Positions 1 to 8,941 of a DNA stretch of 64,000 nucleotides are shown here, in pieces. Within the stretch, counting starts at the first letter, position 1. The number at the start of each line of letters is the position of its first letter. Below the pieces are notes generated by a model, which did no database searches, was not told the origin of the DNA, and saw only the letters and a list, made by a program, of their open reading frames with translations. Made by a program: the position numbers and the translations under genes. Source of the stretch: Sphingomonas mucosissima (GTDB taxonomy: Bacteria > Pseudomonadota > Alphaproteobacteria > Sphingomonadales > Sphingomonadaceae); assembly GCF_002197665.1 (NCBI RefSeq), contig NZ_NBBJ01000004.1, forward strand, positions 62,001 through 126,000. The letters run 5' to 3'.

Positions 1-1164
1 CAGGCCGCTGGCCTCGCCTTCCGCCCCGAAGACGGCATCGAAGTGATCGCCACTGGCCGCCTCACCACTTATCCCGGCCGCTCCAAATATCAGATCATTA
101 TCGATCGAATGGAGCTTGCCGGCGCCGGCGCGCTGATGGCGTTGCTCGAACGCAACAAGGCGCGCTTCGATGCCGAAGGCCTGTTCGCCAAGTCCAAGGC
201 GCGTGCCCCGCTCCCGTTCCTGCCGCGCCGCATCGGCGTGGTGACCTCGCCCACTGGCGCGGTGATCCGCGACATCATTCACCGGCTGGAGGATCGCTGC
301 CCCTCCCATCTCCTCGTCTGGCCGGTGAAGGTGCAGGGCGACGGCGCGGCGAATGAAGTCGCCGCCGCCATCCGCGGCTTTGATTCGCTCCCGGAGGACC
401 TTCGCCCCGATCTCGTCATCGTCGCGCGCGGCGGTGGCTCGATCGAGGATTTGTGGGCCTTCAACGAGGAAGCGGTGGTACGCGCGGTCGCGGCCTGCAC
501 CATCCCGATCATCTCGGCGGTGGGCCATGAAACCGATACGACGCTCTGCGATCACGCCGCCGACCTGCGCGCGCCCACGCCGACGGCGGCGGCGGAACTG
601 GCCGTGCCCGTGCTCGCCGATCTGCGCCTGACGATCGCCGCGCACGGCCAGCGCACCGAACGCTGCGCGCGCCGCTATGTCGAGCGCGGTCGCGAGCGGC
701 TCGACGCGATGGCGCGCCTGCTCCCCGCCCGCGATCGCCTGCTCGGCCCCCAGCGCCAGCGCGTGGACGATCTCGGCGCCCGGCTCGATCGCGGTCTTGA
801 GCGCCGCGTGGTGCGCGCCCGCGGCGAGCTCGACCGGACCGGCGCAGTCCTTCGCCCGGCGCTGCTCGACCGCCGGCTGGAAGGCGCGCGTCAGCGGCTT
901 GCCGACCTTGGCCGCCTGCTCGCCTCGGTCGATCCCGACGCCCCGCTCGCGCGCGGCTATGCCCGCATCACCGACCGCACCGGCGCGACGCTCACCAGCG
1001 CCGCCGCAGCCAAGGCGACCGGCGCGCTGACGCTTCGGTTCGCCGATGGGGTAGTGGACGCAGCGGTTGAGGGCAGCGCCGAGCGCTCCTATCCCGCAGC
1101 GAAGCTCGAAAAAGCGCCGAAGCCGGCAAAACCCGCAAAGCCCGACCAGCCAACGCTGCTCTAG
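1..1164 (+). CDS. xseA: Exodeoxyribonuclease VII large subunit, 5' truncated by the window edge
   Basis: Large catalytic subunit of exonuclease VII, which with several small XseB subunits degrades single-stranded DNA in both directions. The frame is open from base 1, so the N-terminal part, including most of the OB-fold, lies outside the window; about 387 residues are visible. The core motifs RRIGVVTSPTGAVIRDI and, further on, RGGGSIEDLWAFNEE and SAVGHETDTTLCD are those of XseA, and the C-terminal half is the long Arg-rich helical region typical of the family. A Lys/Pro/Ala-rich tail (AKLEKAPKPAKPAKP) ends the protein. The DUF2093 gene follows after 12 bases in the same direction. Identification is firm; only the missing start is unknown. 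Confidence 0.96.
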   Translation, partial: QAAGLAFRPEDGIEVIATGRLTTYPGRSKYQIIIDRMELAGAGALMALLERNKARFDAEGLFAKSKARAPLPFLPRRIGVVTSPTGAVIRDIIHRLEDRCPSHLLVWPVKVQGDGAANEVAAAIRGFDSLPEDLRPDLVIVARGGGSIEDLWAFNEEAVVRAVAACTIPIISAVGHETDTTLCDHAADLRAPTPTAAAELAVPVLADLRLTIAAHGQRTERCARRYVERGRERLDAMARLLPARDRLLGPQRQRVDDLGARLDRGLERRVVRARGELDRTGAVLRPALLDRRLEGARQRLADLGRLLASVDPDAPLARGYARITDRTGATLTSAAAAKATGALTLRFADGVVDAAVEGSAERSYPAAKLEKAPKPAKPAKPDQPTLL

Positions 1165-1176
1165 AAAGGTTCGAGA

Positions 1177-1377
1177 ATGTTGATGTCCAAAACCGATCGC
1201 GCCGCGCGCATTCACTACATGGCCAATGGCTTTCGCGTCCTGACGCCCGGCGACCATGTGGTCTGCGGCGTCAGCGGCGCACGGATCGCGATCGAGGATC
1301 TGCGCTATTGGGATGTCGCCTCGCAGCGCGCCTTCGCCAGCGCATCGCTGGCAGCGGAGGCGATGGCGCCGCAATGA
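1177..1377 (+). CDS. DUF2093 domain protein (66 aa)
   Basis: Small soluble protein of the alphaproteobacterial DUF2093 family, whose function is unknown. The family pattern is visible as ARIHYMANGFRVLTPGDHV, then C-x-VSG-x-x-I, then LRYWDVASQRAF. The start ATG at 1177 follows the Gly/Ala-rich stretch AGAAAGGT closely. Its stop TGA (1375-1377) overlaps the ATG of the next gene (1374), so it is probably translationally coupled to the M23 lipoprotein, and together with xseA the three look like one transcript. No signal peptide or membrane segment is seen. Confidence 0.85.
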   Translation: MLMSKTDRAARIHYMANGFRVLTPGDHVVCGVSGARIAIEDLRYWDVASQRAFASASLAAEAMAPQ

Positions 1378-2297
1378 AGCGCGCCGCGCCGGCCGCGCTG
1401 GTCCTGCTGCTCGCCGGGTGTGTTTCAGCGCCGCAAGACGCGCCCGCGCCGCGCGCTGCTCCGCGCGCCCCGCCCACCGTCACCGCGCCTGCTCCCACGC
1501 CTCCGCCGCCCGCGCCGCTGCCGCCTCCGCGCTTTGAGGTGAGCGGCACCGCCAGCCAAGGCGGCCTGATGCTCGGCACGGCGCCAGAGGGCACGGTGGA
1601 ATTGCTAAAGGACGGAACCCCGGTTGCCCTCGCCGCCGATCGCCGCTTCGTGATCGCGTTCGATCGCGACGCCGGCCCCGCGTCCGTGCTGACGGCGCGA
1701 CTGAGCGACGGCCGCACCGCGACTCACCAGATCTCCGTCGCCCCGCGCGCCTGGCGGATCGAGCGGCTCGACCGTGTCGCCAAGGTGCCGGTGCCCAGCG
1801 CCGACTTCCAGCGTCGCCGTCCGGCCGAGCTGGTGCAGATCGAGGCCGCACGCGGCCGGAACCAGGCCGCGGAAGGCTGGCGTCAGCGTATTATATGGCC
1901 AGTCACAGGCCGCGTTTCCGGCCTGTTCGGCGCCCAGCGCATCTATCGCGGTGAGCCCGGCTCCTACCATTCCGGCGTCGATGTCGCGCGCCCCACCGGC
2001 ACCCCGGTGGTCGCCCCGGCCGACGGCGTGGTCGTGCTCGCCGCCGATACGCCCTTCACACTGGAGGGAAATCTCCTCATCATCGACCACGGCATGGGCC
2101 TGAACAGCGCCTTCCTCCACCTCTCCCGCATCGACGTCCCCGTCGGCTCCCGCGTGCGTCAGGGCCAAATGGTCGGCGCCATCGGCGCCACCGGCCGCGC
2201 CTCCGGCCCCCATCTCCACTGGGCAATGAAGTGGCAGGACGCCCGCATCGATCCGTTGCTGATCGCCGGTCCGATGCCGGGCCCAGGGGCGGACTGA
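1374..2297 (+). CDS. M23 family metallopeptidase lipoprotein (LytM/NlpD-like)
   Basis: Predicted zinc endopeptidase acting on peptidoglycan cross-links, or a divisome-type activator, anchored as a lipoprotein. The N-terminus carries a lipoprotein signal with lipobox LLAGC (Cys16), followed by a Pro/Ala-rich spacer to about residue 45. The M23 domain fills the C-terminal third: zinc ligands HSGVD (His199, Asp203) and the HLHW motif (His280, His282) are all present, so it should be an active enzyme rather than a degenerate NlpD/EnvC-type activator. Start at 1374 is chosen over the upstream in-frame alternative because it gives the signal peptide and the ATGA overlap with the previous gene. About 307 aa. 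Confidence 0.9.
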   Translation: MKRAAPAALVLLLAGCVSAPQDAPAPRAAPRAPPTVTAPAPTPPPPAPLPPPRFEVSGTASQGGLMLGTAPEGTVELLKDGTPVALAADRRFVIAFDRDAGPASVLTARLSDGRTATHQISVAPRAWRIERLDRVAKVPVPSADFQRRRPAELVQIEAARGRNQAAEGWRQRIIWPVTGRVSGLFGAQRIYRGEPGSYHSGVDVARPTGTPVVAPADGVVVLAADTPFTLEGNLLIIDHGMGLNSAFLHLSRIDVPVGSRVRQGQMVGAIGATGRASGPHLHWAMKWQDARIDPLLIAGPMPGPGAD

Positions 2298-3122
2298 TCA
2301 GGCCAGGGAAGCCTGCGCCTCCATGCAGGCGCAGCCGTCCTGGTCGGTCGTCCACAGCGACACGTCTCGCTCTCCGGCAAGGTTAAGCGCCGCCGCCCGG
2401 TCCACGAACAACGGACGCGCGCCGCGAAACGAGAATCGCGTCAGCCGCGCGCCCGGCCGGCTGCGCAGCAAGTGATCCGCCAGCAGCATCGCCTGGTAGG
2501 GGCCGTGCACCACCAGATCGGGATACAGCTCCTCCGCCAACGCATAGGGCCGATCATAATGGATGCGATGCGCGTTGAAGGTCAGCGCGGAGAAGCGGAA
2601 CAGCGCCGTCGCATCAAAGGTCACCTCCCGCCGCACCTCGGCCGTGCGCGGGTCGGCAGGCGCGGCGAGCGGCGTGCCATTGCCTGCGCCGCGAAACACC
2701 AGGTCCTGCTCCTCCACCACCGCGATCGTGCCGTCCACCACGATGTCATGCCGCACCGTCACAAAGGTCAGCCGACCCGAGCGCCCGTCCTTCACCGTCA
2801 CGTCAGTCACCATGCTGCGCCGGGTCGCGACGGCGCCGATCGGAAGCGGCGTATGAAAGGTAAGCCGTCCCCCGGCCCACATGCGCCGCGGCGCTTCCAC
2901 CGGCGGCAGCGCAGCGCCGCGCGCGGGGTGGCCATCGACGCCAATCGTCGACTGCGGCGCCTCGGGAAGGAAGAACAGCCAATGCGCGAGCGGCGGAAGC
3001 TCGCCGGCTGGCCAATGCGATCCGTCGTGATCGAACAAGGCGGCAAGGCGGCGCAGCGGGGCGGCGATGAGATCGTCCTGCTGCTCGGTTGCGATCGGCG
3101 ACCACCCCTCGAATTGCTCCAT
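2298..3122 (-). CDS. HotDog-fold acyl-CoA dehydratase, HTD2/mesaconyl-C4-CoA hydratase-like (FAS1-type MaoC)
   Basis: Two-domain HotDog protein of about 274 aa resembling mesaconyl-CoA C4-hydratase and the HTD2-type 3-hydroxyacyl-ACP dehydratases. The N-terminal half has the aromatic PLAHWLFFLPEAPQ segment and RMWAGGRLTFHTPL strand typical of the family. The C-terminal half holds RFSALTFNAHRIHYDRPYA, where the HRIHYD element supplies the expected hydratase residues, and VVHGPYQAMLLADHL. It likely hydrates or dehydrates a short or branched acyl-CoA. It is transcribed away from the following small membrane protein gene; no partner mutase or lyase of a full citramalate pathway is adjacent, although a CitE-like lyase lies at 10549. 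Family is sure, substrate is not. Confidence 0.78.
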   Translation of the reverse strand: MEQFEGWSPIATEQQDDLIAAPLRRLAALFDHDGSHWPAGELPPLAHWLFFLPEAPQSTIGVDGHPARGAALPPVEAPRRMWAGGRLTFHTPLPIGAVATRRSMVTDVTVKDGRSGRLTFVTVRHDIVVDGTIAVVEEQDLVFRGAGNGTPLAAPADPRTAEVRREVTFDATALFRFSALTFNAHRIHYDRPYALAEELYPDLVVHGPYQAMLLADHLLRSRPGARLTRFSFRGARPLFVDRAAALNLAGERDVSLWTTDQDGCACMEAQASLA

Positions 3123-3266
3123 GACGCGCTCCCGTTGCTTTGCCCGCCGTCCGTAGCGCGGGCCGGAGGCAGCGTCACCCTGCCCGCCTCGCCAGTAACC
3201 AGCGTCTGCGGCACGCGCTTAGGCCGGTCATTGAACCCTCGCGCACGCCGCCGCGTTACCCCCGAC

Positions 3267-3503
3267 ATGGCCGGTGATCTGATCCCCCTCCCCCACTCGC
3301 GCGGCCCCCAGGCACCCGCGCATCACCACGCGCGCGCGCGCATACGGCTGGGCAAGCGCACGCGGTTTGACGCGCGCATCGACGTAACAAGCGGCGGATT
3401 GCTGGCGATCGGCGGCCTTGTCTCCTCGATCCTGCTCTCCACGGCCGTTCTGGTGCATGTGGCGGTGCGAGAGGGCGGCAAGGCGAAGGCGATTCAGCGC
3501 TAG
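3267..3503 (+). CDS. Small single-pass membrane protein (hypothetical, 78 aa)
   Basis: Unrecognised small protein. It has a charged, His/Arg-rich N-terminal half (HHHARARIRLGKRTRFDAR) and one hydrophobic segment, GGLLAIGGLVSSILLSTAVL, at about residues 43-67, then a short basic tail. This suggests one transmembrane helix with the charged part in the cytoplasm. The frame is open much further upstream, but those earlier codons lie antisense to the dehydratase gene. The ATG at 3267 is the first in the free intergenic space. It could alternatively start slightly later. The high density of basic residues resembles small sphingomonad membrane proteins, but I can assign no function. Confidence 0.55.
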   Translation: MAGDLIPLPHSRGPQAPAHHHARARIRLGKRTRFDARIDVTSGGLLAIGGLVSSILLSTAVLVHVAVREGGKAKAIQR

Positions 3504-3554
3504 GCGAAGCTAATACGTCTGGCTTATATCGGGCAAAATATAGGAGAGACCCCG

Positions 3555-5408
3555 ATGGCAACCGCTGCCGCCATGCCCACCCAACCTCCGTTCAAGCGCC
3601 TCCCGCAGAAGGGGCCGGACATCACGGTCGAGCGGCGGGCGGATGGCACGATCCTCATCAGTTCGAACCATGCGATGGCCGAGCCCGCCCGTTCGATCCC
3701 GCACATCATGGCCGAGCAAGCCGCGCTTCACCCCGATCGCCCCTGGCTGATGCAGCGTGCGCCGAACCACGGGCCTTGGCAGGGCGTGGCTTATGGTGAG
3801 GGCAAACAGGCTGCGGATAGCGTTGCGCAATGGCTGCTCGATCGCGGGCTCGGCGCCAATGATGCCGTTATGTGCATCAGCGGCAATTCGGTCGCGCATG
3901 GCATCCTGATGCTGGGCTGCTTCACGGCGGGCGTGCCGATCGCGCCGCTCAGCCCGGCCTACAGCCTGATCTCAAGCGACCATGCAAAGCTGAAGCATTG
4001 CTTCAACACCGTTCGCCCGCGCATCGTCTTCGCCGAAAGCGCGGAGACCTTCGCCCGCGCATTCGCCACGCTGCGGGAGCTCGATCCCTCACTCACCTTC
4101 GTCACCATGGATGGCAGCGCGGGCACCATCCCCTTCTCTGATCTGACCAATACCGTAGCCACCGCGGCGGTGGACGAAGCGCGCGAGGCGCTGACCCACG
4201 ACACCGTTGGCAAATATCTCTTCACCTCGGGCTCCACCGGCATGCCTAAGGGCGTGCCGCAGCATCAGGGCATGTTCGTGAACCTCATCGCCGCCTCCGA
4301 AGGGCTGCGCGATGATCCCGATCCCGTCGATCACCCGATCATGCTTGATTGGATGCCGTGGAATCACATCTCGGCCGGCACGATCCACTTCAACGCCAAT
4401 ATCGCCGCCGGCGGCACGCTCTACATCGACGAGGGCAAGCCGGTACCGGGCCTGTTCGAAACGACGATCAAGAATTTGCGCGAAATCTCGCCCATGAGCT
4501 TCGGCTCCGCCCCCGTCGCGTTCGCCATGCTGGCCGATGCGATGGAGCGCGACTCCACGCTCAGGCAGGCGTTCTTCAAGAATCTGCGCGGCATGGGTTA
4601 TGGCGGCGCCACGCTCTCGGACGATCTCTACGATCGCATGCAGGCGTTGGCCGTCGCCGAAACGGGCGAGCGCATGCCCTTCACCACCATGTACGGCGCG
4701 ACCGAGACTTTAGGCGTCACCGTCGTTCACTGGGCATCGGAGCGCGTCGGCCTGATCGGCCTGCCGCTGCCCGGATCGACGCTGAAGCTGGTGCCCAACG
4801 GCACCAAGCTGGAGGTGCGCGTGAAGGGCCCCACCGTCACCACTGGCTATCACAACGACCCCGAGAAGACCGCCGCCGCGTTCGACCAGGAAGGCTATTA
4901 CATGCTCGGCGACGCGGCGAAATTCATCGATCCGGAGCGGCCCGAGCTCGGCCTTGTCTTCGACGGACGCGTAACGGAGGACTTCAAGCTTTCCACCGGC
5001 ACCTGGGTTTCGGTCGGCACGCTGCGCCCGGACATCTGCGCGGCGTGCTCGCCATACATTCAGGACGTGGTGGTCGCAGGGCAGGACAAGCCCTTCATCG
5101 CCATTCTCGCCTGGCCCTCCCAGGCAGCACTCCAGACGCTGGCCGAGGCATCGCCGGGCGCCGATCCGATCCCGACGCTGGAAGGCCTCGTCAAGGAGAA
5201 GCTGGAAGCGTTCAACGCCACCGCTGGCGGCTCATCCCGCCGCGTCCGCCGCTTCGCCATCCTGCGCACGCCGCCGTCGATCGATGGCGGCGAGATCACC
5301 GACAAAGGCTATGTGAACCAGCGCGCCACGCTCACGGCGCGCGACGACGTGGTAAGGGCGCTGTTCGCCGACGATCTCAGCGAAGGCGTGATCGAAGTCG
5401 AAGCGTAA
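3555..5408 (+). CDS. fcs: Feruloyl-CoA synthase-like AMP-forming acyl-CoA ligase
   Basis: AMP-forming enzyme that would activate ferulate or related hydroxycinnamates to the CoA ester, the first step of their CoA-dependent breakdown. At 617 aa it matches the usual length of Fcs rather than generic fatty acyl-CoA ligases. The AMP-binding P-loop FTSGSTGMPKG lies at residues 223-233; the WNHISAGTIHFN segment, MYGATETLG and the LSTGTWVSVGTLRPDI segment near the hinge are characteristic of Fcs. The family's unusual lack of a standard C-terminal SGG(E)xIS motif fits. A good Shine-Dalgarno (TAGGAGAG, 3541-3548) precedes the ATG. No feruloyl-CoA hydratase/aldolase (ech) lies beside it, so the downstream steps must be elsewhere. 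The exact aromatic acid is inference. Confidence 0.85.
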   Translation: MATAAAMPTQPPFKRLPQKGPDITVERRADGTILISSNHAMAEPARSIPHIMAEQAALHPDRPWLMQRAPNHGPWQGVAYGEGKQAADSVAQWLLDRGLGANDAVMCISGNSVAHGILMLGCFTAGVPIAPLSPAYSLISSDHAKLKHCFNTVRPRIVFAESAETFARAFATLRELDPSLTFVTMDGSAGTIPFSDLTNTVATAAVDEAREALTHDTVGKYLFTSGSTGMPKGVPQHQGMFVNLIAASEGLRDDPDPVDHPIMLDWMPWNHISAGTIHFNANIAAGGTLYIDEGKPVPGLFETTIKNLREISPMSFGSAPVAFAMLADAMERDSTLRQAFFKNLRGMGYGGATLSDDLYDRMQALAVAETGERMPFTTMYGATETLGVTVVHWASERVGLIGLPLPGSTLKLVPNGTKLEVRVKGPTVTTGYHNDPEKTAAAFDQEGYYMLGDAAKFIDPERPELGLVFDGRVTEDFKLSTGTWVSVGTLRPDICAACSPYIQDVVVAGQDKPFIAILAWPSQAALQTLAEASPGADPIPTLEGLVKEKLEAFNATAGGSSRRVRRFAILRTPPSIDGGEITDKGYVNQRATLTARDDVVRALFADDLSEGVIEVEA

Positions 5409-5420
5409 GCCCACAACGAC

Positions 5421-5450
5421 CCGTCATTCCCGCCTCCGCGGGGATGACGG
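5421..5450. repeat. Dispersed palindrome copy 1 (convergent gene junction)
   Basis: A 13-bp inverted repeat, CCGTCATTCCCGC paired with GCGGGGATGACGG around a CTCC loop, with one G-T wobble. It sits between the convergent fcs and arylamine N-acetyltransferase genes and can form a hairpin on either strand, so it may act as a bidirectional transcription barrier. No T-run follows, so it is not a classical terminator. It shares the CGTCAT...ATGACG ends with the other copies listed in this window. Confidence 0.7.
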
Positions 5451-5470
5451 GCTTGTTCGCCCTTCCCCGC

Positions 5471-6298
5471 TCAGAACAAGCCGAGCGCCGCGACCTCTTC
5501 CTTGGACAGGTCGATGCCGAACATCATGCTCAGCCGCATGCGATAGACCCGCGGATCTTCGATCAATCCCGCATTCTCCTCCTCGCCAGCACGCCGGCGG
5601 TATTGCCGATCCGTCAGCGTGGCGAAGCCATGCGGCAGGACGATGCTCACCACCTTCAATGTGGTGAAGCGCGTGTCCGGTGCCGTCGAGGTCCAGCGGT
5701 TCGACACCTCCAGATCCGCTGGCCACACCAGGTCGGTGGTGAAGCTGTACTGCGGCTGGAACCCCTCGCCCCCGCCACGCCCATCGGTGGTCGCGCCATG
5801 CCCGTCGCGCAGCAGCATCCAGCCATGTTCCGCATCGCGCGTCAGGCGGAACTTCGCGCCATCCGGCGCCTCGGCCTCCGCCCCCTCCACCAGCGGCATC
5901 GGCGGCGTGTAGCTGCCGCCAAAGCCAGGGTCGGCGATCCATTCCTGCCCGCCGAAGCTAACGAGGCTGAGCGTGTGCGTCTTGGGCGGCACGCCGCCGC
6001 CGTTCAGCCACACCCGCGCGAGCAGCGGCCGCGCCTCGAAGCCCAGCGCCTCCAGCGCATCAAGGAACAGCCTGTTTTGCTCGAAGCAATAGCCCCCGCG
6101 CCCGCCGACGACGAGCTTGCCGAACACCGCGTCGGACGAAATGTCGATCCCGCGCCCCAGCGGCACGTCGAGATTCTCGAATGGGATCGCTAGCCGATGC
6201 GCGCGCTGCACTGCAGCCAGCCCGTGATGGTCAACGGTGGCGCGCGCCGGGAGGCGGATGCGCTCCATGTACGCGGGCAGGTTGAAGGCCGAGCTCAT
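5471..6298 (-). CDS. nat: Arylamine N-acetyltransferase
   Basis: Transfers acetyl from acetyl-CoA to arylamines, hydrazines or related xenobiotics by a ping-pong mechanism. The catalytic triad is complete: Cys71 in RGGYCFEQN, His108 in KTHTLSLV and Asp123 in IADPGFGGSY. The PFENLDVPLGR segment near residue 40 is the usual NAT signature. At 275 aa it has normal family length. Its ATG (6296-6298) overlaps the TGA of the upstream acyl-CoA dehydrogenase gene by four bases, so the two are translationally coupled. This pairing recalls other bacteria where nat sits in catabolic operons. Substrate cannot be told from sequence. Confidence 0.93.
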   Translation of the reverse strand: MSSAFNLPAYMERIRLPARATVDHHGLAAVQRAHRLAIPFENLDVPLGRGIDISSDAVFGKLVVGGRGGYCFEQNRLFLDALEALGFEARPLLARVWLNGGGVPPKTHTLSLVSFGGQEWIADPGFGGSYTPPMPLVEGAEAEAPDGAKFRLTRDAEHGWMLLRDGHGATTDGRGGGEGFQPQYSFTTDLVWPADLEVSNRWTSTAPDTRFTTLKVVSIVLPHGFATLTDRQYRRRAGEEENAGLIEDPRVYRMRLSMMFGIDLSKEEVAALGLF

Positions 6299-7977
6299 GC
6301 GGCAAACGCCTCTGCCTCAAGCGCATACAGCGGCGCGGCCGGCGCCTCCGCTGCGGCCCGCAGGCCCATGGCCTCGGGCACGATCTGGTCGAGGTAGAAA
6401 GCGACAACCGCCTTCTTCGCACGCCCGAACGCATCGTCGCCCGCTTCCGCTGCCTCGCGCTCGAGCAGCCAGCCGCAGGTCGCGACCGAGAGCATCGTCA
6501 GGAGCGGATAGCTCGCTGCCAGCCGATCGTCGGCGTCCGCCGTCTGCAAGCGACGGCCCACCGCATCGCACGCCGCCACCAACTCGCGCAGCGCCGGATG
6601 GGTGCCGCCCCGCATGTCCTCGATCAGGGCCGCGAAGGCCGCGCCATTGGATAGCGACAGCTTGCGCCCAACGAGGTCCGCCGCCTGGATGCCGTTTGTC
6701 CCCTCATAGATCGGGGTGATTCGCGCATCGCGGAAGAACTGCGCCGCGCCCGTCTCCTCGATATAGCCCATCCCGCCGTGCACCTGGACGCCAAGGCTCG
6801 CGACTTCGTTGCCGATGTCGGTGCCGTGCGCCTTGGCGAGCGGCGTCGCGATCTCCAGCCGGTCGCGCGCCGCGGCATCGCCAAGGTTCGCGCGGTCGAC
6901 CTGCCCGGCGGCATAATACACCAACGCGCGGGCTGCCTGCGTCTGCGCCTTCATCCGCATCAGCATGCGGCGCACGTCGGGATGCTCGATGATCGCCGCG
7001 GCTTGGCCCGCACGCGCGCCCTGGATGCGCTCGCGGGCATATTCGACCGCCTTCTGCGTCGCCGCTTCCGCCACCTGTACGCCTTGCAGGCCGACGTTGA
7101 GGCGGGCGTTGTTCATCATCGTGAACATCGCCCGCATCCCGCCGAACTCCGGCCCGATCAGCTCCCCGACGCAATCGTCGCCGTCACCGAACGACAGCAC
7201 GCAGGTGGGCGAGGCATGAAGCCCCATCTTGTGCTCGATCGACACCACACGAACGTCATTGAACGTCCCCTCGCTGCGCACCTTGGGCACCAGGAACAAA
7301 GAGATCCCGCGCGTGCCCGCCGGCGCATCAGGTGTGCGCGCCAGCACCAGGTGGACGATATTCTCGGCGAGATCATGATCGCCGAACGAAATGTAGATTT
7401 TGGTGCCCTTGATCGCGAAGGTGCCGTCGCCGCGCGGCGTGGCCGTCGCACGCAGCGCGCCGACATCGCTGCCTGCCTGCGGCTCGGTCAGGTTCATCGT
7501 GCCGGTCCACTCGCCGGTGGCAAGCTTGGGCAGCCAGGTCGCTTGCTGCTCGGGTGTGCCATGGTGCTGCAGCGCCTCGATCGCGCCCACCGACAGGATC
7601 GGCGCCAGCGCAAAGCCCATGTTGGCGCTGCCCAGCGTCTCCAGCACCGCGCATTGCACCGCGAACGGCAGGCCCTGTCCGCCGAATTCCTCCGGTACGC
7701 CGATGGTGCCCCAGCCGCCCTCGACATAGGCCTTGTAGGCTTCCTTGTACCCTGCCGGCATCACCACGCCGTCCGGCGTCCATTTCGCGCCAACCGTGTC
7801 GCCGGCCCGCGCCAGCGGCGCCCATTCGCCCTCGGCCAGCTGCCCGATTCCTTCCAGCACCGCGTCGATCACGTCCGGGCTGGCGGCAGCGTAGCGTTCC
7901 GTAGCGGCAAGATCCGCGATGCGCACGATATGCTCGAGCACGAAACGCTGCTCGGTGATCGGGGCGGTGTAAGGCAT
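6295..7977 (-). CDS. Acyl-CoA dehydrogenase, long form (DmdC/FadE-like, 560 aa)
   Basis: FAD-dependent alpha,beta-dehydrogenation of an acyl-CoA. It belongs to the roughly 590-residue subgroup that includes 3-methylmercaptopropionyl-CoA dehydrogenase (DmdC) and related enzymes with an extra C-terminal domain. Visible features are the N-terminal helical domain, the FAD/substrate motif MNLTEPQAGSDVGALRA, the middle beta domain ending in GAPGTRGISLFLVPK-like sequence, and the C-terminal GGMGYIEETGAAQFFRDARITPIYEGTN-type region (GMGYIEE, RITPIYEGTNGIQ) with the catalytic area. The gene lies upstream of and overlaps nat. The short gap (37 bases) to the divergent Sua5-type gene must hold both promoters. 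DmdC itself is only one possibility; general fatty acyl-CoA oxidation is as likely. Confidence 0.88.
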   Translation of the reverse strand: MPYTAPITEQRFVLEHIVRIADLAATERYAAASPDVIDAVLEGIGQLAEGEWAPLARAGDTVGAKWTPDGVVMPAGYKEAYKAYVEGGWGTIGVPEEFGGQGLPFAVQCAVLETLGSANMGFALAPILSVGAIEALQHHGTPEQQATWLPKLATGEWTGTMNLTEPQAGSDVGALRATATPRGDGTFAIKGTKIYISFGDHDLAENIVHLVLARTPDAPAGTRGISLFLVPKVRSEGTFNDVRVVSIEHKMGLHASPTCVLSFGDGDDCVGELIGPEFGGMRAMFTMMNNARLNVGLQGVQVAEAATQKAVEYARERIQGARAGQAAAIIEHPDVRRMLMRMKAQTQAARALVYYAAGQVDRANLGDAAARDRLEIATPLAKAHGTDIGNEVASLGVQVHGGMGYIEETGAAQFFRDARITPIYEGTNGIQAADLVGRKLSLSNGAAFAALIEDMRGGTHPALRELVAACDAVGRRLQTADADDRLAASYPLLTMLSVATCGWLLEREAAEAGDDAFGRAKKAVVAFYLDQIVPEAMGLRAAAEAPAAPLYALEAEAFAA

Positions 7978-8014
7978 GTTCTTCTCCAGTGTCGCGCCGC
8001 TATACCGTCCGGCG

Positions 8015-8932
8015 ATGACGGCTCAAATCCCTCGAATCCTGCCTCTTGGTGAAGCGGCGATCGCCGAAGCGACGGCGCTGATCCATGCCGGCGGAATCGT
8101 CGCCGTGCCGACGGAAACGGTATATGGGCTCGCCGCCGACGCAACCAATGCCGAAGCGGTGGCGTGCATCTATGCCGCCAAGGACCGACCCAGCTTCAAC
8201 CCGCTGATCGTCCACCTGCCCGATCGCGAGTCCGCCGAGCGGATCGCGGTGTTCGACGATGCCGCGCTGGCGCTGGCGGAGCGCTGGTGGCCCGGCCCGC
8301 TCACCCTTGTCCTGCCGCTGCGCCCCAACACCGGCATCGCCGGTCTCGTCACCGCCGGGCTCGACACGATCGCGCTCCGAGTGCCCGCGCACCGCGCGAT
8401 GCAGGCGCTGCTGCGCGTGTCGGGCCGCCCGCTCGCCGCCCCGTCCGCCAACGCCAGCAACGCGATCAGCCCCACCCGCGCCGCACATGTCGCCGCCAGC
8501 CTCGGCAACCGCGTGCCCCTGATCCTCGATGACGGCCCGACCACCGCCGGCCTCGAATCGACCATTGTGGGCAACGGCGCGATCCTGCGTCCCGGCCCGA
8601 TCACCGCGGAACAACTCGGCCTGTCCGCGGCCTCTTTTGGCCTTAAAGTCACTGCTCCCGGCCAGCTTGCCACGCACTATGCCCCCGCCAAGCCGCTGCG
8701 CCTTGATGCCACCGAACGGCAGGACGACGAATGGCTGATCGGCTTTGGTGAGATCGCCGGCGACGACACGCTGTCGGCGACCGGCAACTTGGTCGAAGCC
8801 GCCGCCCGCCTCTTCGACGCGCTCCACCGCGCCGACGCCGCCGCGCCCCCGCGCATCGCCATCGCCCCCATGCCAGACAGCGGCATCGGCGCGGCGATCA
8901 ACGATCGCCTGCGCCGCGCCGCGCACCGGTAA
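8015..8932 (+). CDS. L-threonylcarbamoyladenylate synthase, Sua5 type
   Basis: Makes threonylcarbamoyl-AMP from threonine, bicarbonate and ATP for the t6A37 modification of ANN-decoding tRNAs. The YrdC-like domain occupies about residues 8-200: TETVYGLAADA, the KDRPSFNPLIVH motif and LAAPSANASNAISPT are all intact. It extends past TsaC length to about 305 aa, with the linker LKVTAPGQLATHYAPAKPL and a C-terminal Sua5 domain, so Sua5 is a better description than TsaC. ATG at 8015 is chosen because the in-frame codons upstream overlap the promoter gap of the divergent dehydrogenase gene and are not conserved-looking. It ends 9 bases before the convergent msrA. Confidence 0.93.
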   Translation: MTAQIPRILPLGEAAIAEATALIHAGGIVAVPTETVYGLAADATNAEAVACIYAAKDRPSFNPLIVHLPDRESAERIAVFDDAALALAERWWPGPLTLVLPLRPNTGIAGLVTAGLDTIALRVPAHRAMQALLRVSGRPLAAPSANASNAISPTRAAHVAASLGNRVPLILDDGPTTAGLESTIVGNGAILRPGPITAEQLGLSAASFGLKVTAPGQLATHYAPAKPLRLDATERQDDEWLIGFGEIAGDDTLSATGNLVEAAARLFDALHRADAAAPPRIAIAPMPDSGIGAAINDRLRRAAHR

Positions 8933-8941
8933 TCGCTCCTG

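Noticed and set aside
4349..6193. Long plus-strand open frame of 614 codons overlapping fcs and nat
   Set aside because: Its product is Arg/His-rich without any family pattern and it runs across two well-supported genes in other frames; a typical high-GC shadow.
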